Of a DNA stretch of 20,726 bases, positions 14,077 through 20,726 are shown one piece after another. A program made the position numbers and the translations under genes. The DNA is from a virus, in IMG/VR virus record IMGVR_UViG_3300047497_000268, positions 1 through 20,726 of that record; one strand, 5' to 3'. Positions within the stretch are counted from its first letter, which is position 1. Each line of letters begins with the position of its first letter. The notes under the pieces were generated by a model, which searched no databases, was not told the DNA's origin, and saw nothing but the letters and a program-made list of their open reading frames with translations.

Positions 14077-14175
14077 TCCGTAGCGGTTGACCATCTTTCG
14101 TGCGTACGCGCGGTCCAACCACTGCGTAACGACGTACGTCAGACCAACCAATATGAAGACGAGGATGATGCTCAT
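14038..14175 (-). CDS. Possible antisense small membrane protein, 45 aa
   Basis: A minus-strand ORF in the gap before the terminase genes. The product starts MSIILVFILVGLTYVVTQW, a clear single membrane helix, followed by a basic tail (DRAYARKMVNRYG...). Third-position GC is about 70% by hand count, like its neighbours. Against it: no Shine-Dalgarno, it is antisense to the end of the ejection gene and touches the TerS start, and every other gene in this arm runs the other way. A single helix plus basic tail would suit a small holin-like protein, but that is a guess. Confidence 0.3.
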   Translation of the reverse strand: MSIILVFILVGLTYVVTQWLDRAYARKMVNRYGSAAVRERLVDRQ

Positions 14176-14716
14176 GGTGAAAGTCGTAGCACCGTCCCAA
14201 AAGGCTCGCAAGACCTCGCCCCGGCCCACCGCTAAGGGTAAGCGAAATTCGGTCCAGAGCCAAGTCTGGAAAGAGATATGGGCAGACCCGGAGCGTCGTG
14301 AGGCTTTACTCGCGAAACGCCGGGCTGCTCCCGTCCAGCGCGGCAAGCGCACTGGCGTCCCTGATGGGATGCGCAAGGCTGACGCAGAAGCCGCATGGGC
14401 TCGCGCTGCAGAACAAGCAGATAGGTTTATTAAGATCATGGAAAAAGCAGGCGAAATCCCTGAGGTCGTCGTTCCCGGCTCAGAAGCTGAGATGGCGAAG
14501 GAAGTCCTTCGTGAGGCCTACAAGGACGCCGTCAGCCCTATGACGGACAAGAAGGTGAAGGCTACGTATCAACGCCTCGTCCTCGATTTCACCAAGGCTA
14601 AACCGGAGAGCCGAAGCAAACTCACGCTCGACAAGAGTGAAGAGTGGCTCGCTGCTCTGGAAGAAGACATGAATGCCGATGGTAGATCGTCTAGCGATCC
14701 GCAAGCGGCTACTTAA
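14174..14716 (+). CDS. terS: Probable terminase small subunit
   Basis: Candidate DNA-recognition subunit of the packaging motor. The 180-residue product has a very basic N-terminus (QKARKTSPRPTAKGKRNSVQ) and a Arg/Lys-rich helix (PERREALLAKRRAAPVQRGK), then an acidic helical C-terminal half that could form the oligomer. Position directly upstream of TerL, with a 44-nt overlap, is the main support; sequence alone does not show a known TerS family. The frame is open from a TTG at 14087. I chose the ATG at 14174, which has GAGG nine bases upstream. Confidence 0.6.
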   Translation: MVKVVAPSQKARKTSPRPTAKGKRNSVQSQVWKEIWADPERREALLAKRRAAPVQRGKRTGVPDGMRKADAEAAWARAAEQADRFIKIMEKAGEIPEVVVPGSEAEMAKEVLREAYKDAVSPMTDKKVKATYQRLVLDFTKAKPESRSKLTLDKSEEWLAALEEDMNADGRSSSDPQAAT

Positions 14717-16298
14717 CGATTTCGAGTTCTACGCCAAGCACTGCGTAAAGATAAGAACCAAAGACGGCAAGATTGTCCCTCTGGTTCTGAACAAAGTCCA
14801 ACGACGCTTCATGAAGGCTGTCATCAGGCAGCTGACGACGAAGGGTCGCGTTCGCATGGTCGTGCTCAAAGCGCGCCAGCAGGGACTGTCGACCGTCATC
14901 TCAGCCGTACAATACTGGTGGGTAAGCCAACGCAAGGCCATGAAGGGCCTCGTGATGTCTCACGAAGCGGAGAGCACCGATACGCTCTTCCAGATGTACC
15001 GGCGTATTCACGACAACTGTCCGCTGTGGGTCAAGCCAAGCACCAAATACAGCTCCAAGACGGAGATGGTGTTCGACAAGCTCGACAGCGCGTTCCGCGT
15101 GGCTACTGCAGGCGGTCGTGGCGTTGCTCGCGGCGATACTATTCAGTTCGCGCATCTGTCTGAGGTGGCCTTCTGGCCGACAACCTTCGCACAGGCGAAC
15201 TTCAACGGGTTGATCCAAGCAGTGCCTGAGAACGACGGCACGTTCGTGTTCGTCGAAAGCACTGCGCAAGGCGTCACCGGCAAATTCGCTGACCTTTGGA
15301 ACAACGCAGTTGAGATGGGCTACGAACAGTTCTTCTCGGCGTGGTTCGAGAGCGATGAGTACCGTGCTGCAGCTCCTGCAGACTTCGAACGTACTCCTGA
15401 CGAAGAAGACCTAATCAAACTCTTTGGGTGCGAAGGTCTCGTCAGCAACGATCAGCTATTCTGGCGACGGCGTAAGGTTGCCGCCAACGGTCTCGATCTG
15501 TTTCGGCAGGAATACCCTGGCACGCCTGAGGAAGCCTTCATCTCCACTGGTCGGCCGGTGTTTAATCCCGACACCATCCTGCAGCGTCTCCACAGTCCGA
15601 AGAAGCCGCTCAAGCTTATGGCGGTCGAAGAGGGTGCTCTCAATGAGCATCCCCGTGGTGAGCTGAAGGTCTACGTCGACTATCCAGACGTTGATGCTGA
15701 CGGTCGACCAACGGGCAGACGCTCGATGGTCAGTCCTGACCAGAACTACGTTATTGGTGCCGACGTTGGCATGGGTGTGCGAGACGGCGACTATTCTGTC
15801 GCACAAGTTCTCGACGGCGATCTACGACAGGTCGCTGTGTGGCGTGGGATCATTCATCCTGACCAGTTCGCCAAGATCATTATGGCGCTCGGGTACTACT
15901 ACAACACCGCACTTGTTGCTCCTGAACGAAACAATCACGGCCTTCTGACTTGCGTTCGCCTGCGGGACCTCGGGTATCCGAACATCTACACGGACACCAC
16001 TGAGGGCACGCTCGAAGACAAGGACACAATCCGCATCGGCTTCTACACCGACGAGCGGACCAAGCCGCTGATCATCGACAAGCTTCGCGCTGTCGACCGT
16101 GACAGGCAGATCGAGATCAACGACGAGCAGACGCTACGTGAGATGTACACGTACGTCATCACCGACACCGGCAAGATGAAAGCCGAAGAGCCAGGGCACG
16201 ACGATTGCGTCATGTCGCTGGCGTTGGCGAACCACGTTCACGAAGGCAAGTGGACGCCCGTTTCTTTCACCGATGATTTTTATTCAAACGCAATTTGA
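14673..16298 (+). CDS. terL: Terminase large subunit
   Basis: ATP-driven DNA-packaging motor and genome-cutting nuclease, 541 residues. An adenine-binding Q motif is seen at LNKVQRRFM (39-47). The P-loop is the deviant KARQQGLST (66-74), with its Lys at the first position, as in lambda gpA. Walker B is IQFAHLSEVAFW (157-168) with Glu164 catalytic. FVFVESTAQG (about 193-202) fits the coupling motif. The RNase H-like nuclease has Asp364 in IGADVGMGVRDGD, a middle segment PERNNHG and Asp510/Asp511 in HDDCVMSLALANH. GGAAG precedes the ATG, which lies inside the end of the upstream gene. The stop overlaps the portal gene's GAGGA. Confidence 0.93.
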   Translation: MPMVDRLAIRKRLLNDFEFYAKHCVKIRTKDGKIVPLVLNKVQRRFMKAVIRQLTTKGRVRMVVLKARQQGLSTVISAVQYWWVSQRKAMKGLVMSHEAESTDTLFQMYRRIHDNCPLWVKPSTKYSSKTEMVFDKLDSAFRVATAGGRGVARGDTIQFAHLSEVAFWPTTFAQANFNGLIQAVPENDGTFVFVESTAQGVTGKFADLWNNAVEMGYEQFFSAWFESDEYRAAAPADFERTPDEEDLIKLFGCEGLVSNDQLFWRRRKVAANGLDLFRQEYPGTPEEAFISTGRPVFNPDTILQRLHSPKKPLKLMAVEEGALNEHPRGELKVYVDYPDVDADGRPTGRRSMVSPDQNYVIGADVGMGVRDGDYSVAQVLDGDLRQVAVWRGIIHPDQFAKIIMALGYYYNTALVAPERNNHGLLTCVRLRDLGYPNIYTDTTEGTLEDKDTIRIGFYTDERTKPLIIDKLRAVDRDRQIEINDEQTLREMYTYVITDTGKMKAEEPGHDDCVMSLALANHVHEGKWTPVSFTDDFYSNAI

Positions 16299-16308
16299 GG
16301 ACGCCTAG

Positions 16309-18345
16309 ATGGCGGACGACGACAAACCGCATGTGTTAGACGACAAAGAGATTGTCGTTAAAGTCCTCTCCAAAGCCCAGGAGAGTGTCGGCTGGTATGA
16401 CAGTCGGCTGTCGAAGGAACGTCAACGCGTCCTCGGCTACTACAACGGCGAGCTGCCCAAGCGACAACACGTAGGCGCTTCGACATACGTCTCTACTGAC
16501 GTGTACGACAGCGTCGAGAGCCTGAAGTCTCAGCTTCTCGAAGTGTTTGCTGGTGGCGACCACATTGCTCAGTTCGACCCCGACAGCTCGATGACCGCGC
16601 AGTCGTGTCAGGTCGCAACCGAGTACGCGAGCTATGTGATCTTCCGTGAGAACGACGGCTACGGAGTGTTCCGTGACGTTATCCACGATGCGCTGCTCGC
16701 CCGCGCTGGTATCGCCAAAGTCTTTTGGGACGAGCGCTACGAGTATCGTGACGAAGAGTTCAACGGGCTGCAAGAGCACGAGGCGATGGGTCTCGCTGCT
16801 CAAGATGACGTTGCTGAGTTCGACGGAGACGTTGATCCCATCACCGGCATGGTGAGCGGCAAGCTGTCGCGGAAGATCGACAAGTCTCAAGTCAAGATCA
16901 TCTGCGTGCCGCCCGAAGAGTTCCTGATCTCACCGCGTGCTCCCAATATGGAATACGCGCCGTACGTCGGGCACCGAACGCTCAAGCCTAAGTCGGAGCT
17001 GATTGCTGAAGGGTACGACCCCAAGGTGATCATGCCGCTGCACTACGATGACAGTAAGGGTCTCGATTTGAGCCCTGAGGTGATCGAGCGCAACAAGCCA
17101 ATCGAAACCGCGCAAGCCATCGACAACCCGATCCAGCCCGAACAGGAGCTGGTGATGGTCTACGAGAGCTACGTGCGGATGCAGGTTGATCCGAAGAAGG
17201 GCACGCGTCTCTACAAGATCGTTCACGTCAACGAAGTCCTGCTCGACAAGCAAGAGGTTGATCGTCGGCCGTTCATTATCTACGTGCCACTGCCGATCCC
17301 ACACCTCTTCTACGGCAACAACTTCGCTGCCCGCGTCATCCCGTACCAGAACGCGCAAACCGTCCTGACCCGCGCTGTACTCGATCACAGCACCATCACG
17401 ACCAACCCACGTTGGCAGGTGGTCAAGGGAGGCCTGATCAATCCACGCGAGATGTTGGAGAACCGCCTCGGAGGCATCGTCAACGTCAAGACGCCCGAGA
17501 GCGTCACCGCGCTGCAGTACCCGTCCCTGAACCCGTTTATCTTTCAGGTCATGGGCACGCTTCAGTCCAACAAAGAGAGCAGCACTGGTATCTCGTCGCT
17601 GTCTCAGGGCCTGAACAAGGATGCGATCAGCAAGCAGAACTCGCAGGGTCTCGTCGACCAGTTGGTCAACCTATCGAGCACCCGGCAGAAGATTTGCGCT
17701 CGCAACTTCGCCTACGGCTTCTTCACGCAGCTGATGCTTGAGGTCATTCGCCTCGCCATCATCAACGAGAAGAAGAAGAAGTTCATTGAGGTTGCCGGGA
17801 GCGTTATCGGAGTTACCCCGGAACAATGGACTGAGCGAACGACCTGCACGGTCTCCATGCACCTCGGGTACGGCGAGAAGGAACAGACGATCCAGCAGAT
17901 GACTGCAGGATACGCCGGTCTAGCACAGGACCCGACTATTGGTCCGCTGTTCACCCCGCAGAACCGCTACAACATGCTTCGTGACATCATGAAGCTGCGT
18001 GGCTGGCCGGGCGCAGCGAACTACCTGACGCCTCCGCAAATGGCTAAGCCTCCGCAGCCTGATCCGTTCAAGGTTCAGGAAGCGCAGACCAAGGACAAGC
18101 TGGCGACCGCCGCGCTGATCAACGCTCAAGCGAACCAAACGCATGAGCAGACGCGCATCGCTGTCGACGGCACCAAGGTCCATCAGGACAGCCTGAAGCT
18201 GACGCTGAATGCGATGGAGCATGATCGTGACCAAGACCGTAAGGACATGGACACGGCCAACCGCATCAACATTTCGCAACGTGAGATGAAACTCGCGGAG
18301 CAAACGCCACAACGGGAAGCGTACGTCTCACCCTCGAACGCATGA
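16309..18345 (+). CDS. Portal (head-tail connector) protein
   Basis: Dodecameric portal through which DNA is packaged and ejected. The 678-residue length and motifs fit podovirus-type portals: RVLGYYNGELPK, STDVYDSVESLKSQLLEVF, then a long wing and stem region with HLFYGNNFAARVIPYQNAQT and QGLVDQLVNLSSTRQKICAR. Residues about 575-665 are Gln/Lys/Asp-rich and helical, typical of the C-terminal barrel or coiled part of long portals. It follows TerL with a 10-nt gap and GAGGA for initiation. It precedes scaffold and capsid genes, the usual order. Which portal subfamily (P22-like or T7-like) I cannot settle without comparison. Confidence 0.88.
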   Translation: MADDDKPHVLDDKEIVVKVLSKAQESVGWYDSRLSKERQRVLGYYNGELPKRQHVGASTYVSTDVYDSVESLKSQLLEVFAGGDHIAQFDPDSSMTAQSCQVATEYASYVIFRENDGYGVFRDVIHDALLARAGIAKVFWDERYEYRDEEFNGLQEHEAMGLAAQDDVAEFDGDVDPITGMVSGKLSRKIDKSQVKIICVPPEEFLISPRAPNMEYAPYVGHRTLKPKSELIAEGYDPKVIMPLHYDDSKGLDLSPEVIERNKPIETAQAIDNPIQPEQELVMVYESYVRMQVDPKKGTRLYKIVHVNEVLLDKQEVDRRPFIIYVPLPIPHLFYGNNFAARVIPYQNAQTVLTRAVLDHSTITTNPRWQVVKGGLINPREMLENRLGGIVNVKTPESVTALQYPSLNPFIFQVMGTLQSNKESSTGISSLSQGLNKDAISKQNSQGLVDQLVNLSSTRQKICARNFAYGFFTQLMLEVIRLAIINEKKKKFIEVAGSVIGVTPEQWTERTTCTVSMHLGYGEKEQTIQQMTAGYAGLAQDPTIGPLFTPQNRYNMLRDIMKLRGWPGAANYLTPPQMAKPPQPDPFKVQEAQTKDKLATAALINAQANQTHEQTRIAVDGTKVHQDSLKLTLNAMEHDRDQDRKDMDTANRINISQREMKLAEQTPQREAYVSPSNA

Positions 18346-18369
18346 GGACGTAACACGCTCCCAATGTAA

Positions 18370-18409
18370 CCCCAGGAACCGGCGCTGCCTTCGGGCATCC
18401 GGCCTGGGG
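18370..18409 (+). other. Three-tier UUCG hairpin between portal and next gene
   Basis: CCCCAGG (18370-18376) pairs with CCTGGGG (18403-18409). Inside, CCGG (18379-18382) pairs with CCGG (18399-18402), and TGCC (18386-18389) with GGCA (18394-18397) around a TTCG loop: 15 pairs in total. No U-tract follows. AGGA for the next gene begins eight bases after the stem, so folding could affect that gene's translation or mRNA processing. Confidence 0.7.
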
Positions 18410-18425
18410 CATTCATAGGACACCT

Positions 18426-18719
18426 TTGGATACTGACACGACGATTGCCTTGGGCAGCTATTGCGAGCAGCTCCTGGTCAATCACTTCTTTCAGTTTCTG
18501 TCTGCCGATTTCGAGCAAACAGCAATCGCTGAGCTGCTCAATACGAAGCCTCACGAGATCAAAGCCCGTGAAGCGATCTACGCGAGGATCACGGCACATC
18601 GCGAGTTCTTGCTGTCGGTGAAACAGTTCATCGACAAGAAAGAGCAAGCCCTACAACCCGAACAGGACCAATCGGACGACGATCCGACCGTCCATGAGAT
18701 TTATAGAAAAGTCGATTGA
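18426..18719 (+). CDS. Small helical head-region protein, TTG start
   Basis: Unrecognised 97-residue protein between portal and scaffold. It is mostly helical (SYCEQLLVNHFFQFLSADFE; KAREAIYARITAHREFLLSV) with an acidic end (PEQDQSDDDPTVHE). The start must be TTG at 18426: AGGA lies five bases upstream and the whole frame has no internal ATG. The gene ends in TGATG, overlapping the scaffold ATG. Genes at this place often encode small head-assembly factors, but nothing in the sequence proves that. Confidence 0.65.
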   Translation: MDTDTTIALGSYCEQLLVNHFFQFLSADFEQTAIAELLNTKPHEIKAREAIYARITAHREFLLSVKQFIDKKEQALQPEQDQSDDDPTVHEIYRKVD

Positions 18720-19756
18720 TGACGACCACTACCGATACTGGCGTGGCTGATACTACCGAAGTCGGCGGCGTTGCAAACGCTGCTGAAGCACTACTCGCCC
18801 GCTTCCTTCCCGAGAAGACGGACGCTGCATCGCAGTCATCCGAAAAGAAGCAGGTTGAGACACCTGAACCGAGTGAGCCCACCGAAGAGCACGAGACCAC
18901 TGAGGAAACCTCCGACGAAAGTCCAGAGGGTGCCGAAGGTGACGAAGGCTCCGAAGAGAATGACCAACAGGTCGAGAAGAAGTACGTCGACAACGACGAA
19001 GCCTTCGTCAAGATCAAGGTCGGCGACGAGGAACTCGAAGTCCCCGTCAAGGACCTGAAGCGCCTGCATGGTCAGGAAGCTGCACTCACCCGTAAGAGCC
19101 AAGAGGTTGCGGACCAACGCAAGGCTGTCGAAGCACAACAGACGCAGTACGCTGCGAAGCTCGACCGCATGGTTAAGGCCGCTACCGCCAAGGCAGATGA
19201 GTTCCGAAAGCTGAACTTCTTCGCACTCGCGAAGGACCCGAACATCAGCGCGGAGCAGCTCAACATTCTAGAAACAGAAGCCCGTAAGGCTTTCGAGGAA
19301 GAGACGTTCCTCAAAGGCGACCTGAAAGAGTTCGTGGATGCTGTCCAGAAGGACCAGCAGACGAAGCTCGCAGATACCGCCCGTGAGACCGTTAAGGTCC
19401 TCTCTGACGAGAAGAGCCCGCTCCACATCAAAGGCTGGAACCAAACCGTCTACAACGATCTGCGCAGCTTCGCCAAAGAACTCGGCGTCCCGGCCAACAT
19501 CGTCGACAATCTCGTCGATGCGCCGTCGCTGAAAATTCTTCACATGGCGCTGATGTACAAGAAGGGCGCATCCAAAGTGAGCACCCAGGCTGTCAACAAG
19601 ACCGCCAAGAAGATCGTCAAGACGACCCGCACCTCCGCACCGTCTTCCAAGCCCGTCGCCGAACAACAGAAGGCGATGAAGGTGCTGAAGAAGGCTGGCC
19701 GAGTGCAGGACGCTGCCAATGCGTTCCTCGCTGGCTGGGCTACGGACGAAGATTAA
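18719..19756 (+). CDS. Capsid scaffolding protein
   Basis: Probable internal scaffold for procapsid assembly, removed before or during packaging. It has 345 residues and the usual layout: an extremely acidic N-terminal third (Glu/Ser/Thr/Asp-rich, about residues 35-80), the segment VKIKVGDEELEVPVKDLKRL that is frequent in phage scaffolds, a coiled coil about 110-165, and a Lys-rich C-terminus (NKTAKKIVKTT) that in known scaffolds binds the coat protein. It lies between the portal and capsid genes. The ATG at 18719 overlaps the previous stop as TGATG. A TTG three bases upstream is also in frame. No protease motif was seen. Confidence 0.8.
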   Translation: MTTTTDTGVADTTEVGGVANAAEALLARFLPEKTDAASQSSEKKQVETPEPSEPTEEHETTEETSDESPEGAEGDEGSEENDQQVEKKYVDNDEAFVKIKVGDEELEVPVKDLKRLHGQEAALTRKSQEVADQRKAVEAQQTQYAAKLDRMVKAATAKADEFRKLNFFALAKDPNISAEQLNILETEARKAFEEETFLKGDLKEFVDAVQKDQQTKLADTARETVKVLSDEKSPLHIKGWNQTVYNDLRSFAKELGVPANIVDNLVDAPSLKILHMALMYKKGASKVSTQAVNKTAKKIVKTTRTSAPSSKPVAEQQKAMKVLKKAGRVQDAANAFLAGWATDED

Positions 19757-19781
19757 CCCTTAACACGAAGTCAATTTTGAA

Positions 19782-20726
19782 ATGACGACTTTCACTTCCT
19801 ACGACTCGGTTGGTATCAAAGAAGATATTTCGGACATCATCACGAATATCTCGCCGACCAAGACTCCCTTTCTCAGCTCCATCGGCAACGAGAAGGTCAC
19901 GCAGAAGCTCTTCCAGTGGCAGACCGACGTGCTCCGCACGCCCGCGAACGCCCCGGTAGCCGAAGGCGCGGACGCTTCGTTCATCACCGTCACCCCGACC
20001 GTGATGGTGTCGAACACCACGCAAATCTTCATGGAGGCCGTGCAGGTCTCTGGCTCGCTCGAAGCGACCTCCGAGTATGGCCGCGCGCGCGAAAGCGCCT
20101 ACCAGCTCGCGAAGACTGCGGCTGCGCTCAAGCGCGACCTCGAAGTGGCGTTCGTTGGTACCGCCCAGGCGTCGATCACCGGCTCTGACGGCGTTGCCCG
20201 GCAGATGAACGGCTTCCAGAAGCAGGTTGCTTCCGCGAACGTCGTCTACATGGGTGCCTCGACGAACCTGACCGAAGCGGCCCTGCTCACCTGTATGCAG
20301 GACATCTTCAACGCGGGTGCCGATCCGACGCGCATCCAAGTCACCCCGGCGAACTCGCTGATCGTGGCTGGCTTCGCGGCGGCTGCTGGCCGTTACCGGA
20401 CGCTGAACACTGGCGGAGACGACAAGTCTCTCGTCAACGTGGTCAACCTGTATGTCTCGCCGTTCGGTGAGCAGAAGGTCGAGGTCAACCGCTTCCTGAA
20501 GGCGGTCGGCACCGTGGTCACTGGCGACAGCACGTCGACCGCTGGTAACACGATCATCTTCGACCCGGACATGTGGGCTCGCGCTACGCTCCGTCCGTGG
20601 ACCCGCGAGACGCTGGCGAAGACTGGCGACAGCCTGAAGATGATGATCGTCGGCGAGTTCTCGCTGAAGCACAAGGCTCCCTTGGCTTCGGGCGTGGTCG
20701 TCGATAACGCGGCTTCCGGCTTCTAA
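19782..20726 (+). CDS. Major capsid protein, SU10 (DUF5309) type
   Basis: Main shell protein with HK97 fold. The N-terminal sequence GIKEDISDIITNISPTKTPF then LSSIG, followed by KLFQWQTDVLRTPANAPVAEGAD, is characteristic of the SU10/DUF5309 capsid family. The helix ESAYQLAKTAAALKRDLEVAF (split around residues 105-125, the long spine helix) fits too. The C-terminal RPWTRETLAKTGDSLKMMIVGEFSLK section is the usual P-domain end. It is 314 residues, complete, and its stop is the last base of the window. The ribosome site is poor (GAAG about 12 bases away), which is odd for the most abundant virion protein. Confidence 0.92.
   Translation: MTTFTSYDSVGIKEDISDIITNISPTKTPFLSSIGNEKVTQKLFQWQTDVLRTPANAPVAEGADASFITVTPTVMVSNTTQIFMEAVQVSGSLEATSEYGRARESAYQLAKTAAALKRDLEVAFVGTAQASITGSDGVARQMNGFQKQVASANVVYMGASTNLTEAALLTCMQDIFNAGADPTRIQVTPANSLIVAGFAAAAGRYRTLNTGGDDKSLVNVVNLYVSPFGEQKVEVNRFLKAVGTVVTGDSTSTAGNTIIFDPDMWARATLRPWTRETLAKTGDSLKMMIVGEFSLKHKAPLASGVVVDNAASGF

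Overview
The window looks like part of a temperate tailed-phage genome or prophage of a proteobacterial host. Evidence is a complete tyrosine integrase, a full head-assembly set (TerL, portal, scaffold, SU10-type major capsid protein) and several large virion proteins. Host assignment is inference: base composition is moderately GC-rich, Shine-Dalgarno sites are GAGG/AGGA type, and the tail-fibre N-terminus resembles those of proteobacterial phages. I see no tRNA, rRNA, CRISPR array, insertion sequence or obvious host gene. The window begins exactly at the integrase stop codon and ends exactly at the capsid stop codon, so replication, lysis, the remaining tail genes and any att site must lie outside it.

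Left arm (1-4840, all minus strand): twelve leftward genes, mostly small and unassigned. Recognisable ones are an integrase with all catalytic residues, a MarR-like winged-helix protein separated from it by an intrinsic terminator, a 35-residue HTH-like peptide, and a GP88-family protein with a Cys cluster. A 14-bp asymmetric element built on ACAGCACAC lies at six places, five of them just ahead of minus-strand genes or gene pairs and always in the same orientation. It was not seen in the structural half.

Central non-coding region (4890-5648): about 760 bp between the two divergent arms with no convincing gene. It holds three odd-centred perfect palindromes, one of them abutting a consensus -35 hexamer, a repeated 13-mer, and three GGGTCC units at 11-bp spacing. 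This is the likely control region for the divergent arms.

Right arm (5649-20726, all plus strand apart from one doubtful antisense ORF): tail fibre, propeller-like tail/nozzle protein, two small virion-type proteins, three candidate DNA-ejection proteins (the second with a lysozyme-like N-terminal domain), probable TerS, TerL, portal, a small helical protein, scaffold and major capsid protein. Read as a circle, this is the order of T7-like podoviruses (portal-scaffold-capsid-tail-internal proteins-fibre-TerS-TerL), suggesting a short-tailed virion. Genes are tightly packed, with ATGA or TGATG junctions and a 44-nt TerS/TerL overlap. Three intergenic hairpins (7036-7056, 8805-8859, 18370-18409) lack strong U-tracts and may tune expression within the operon.
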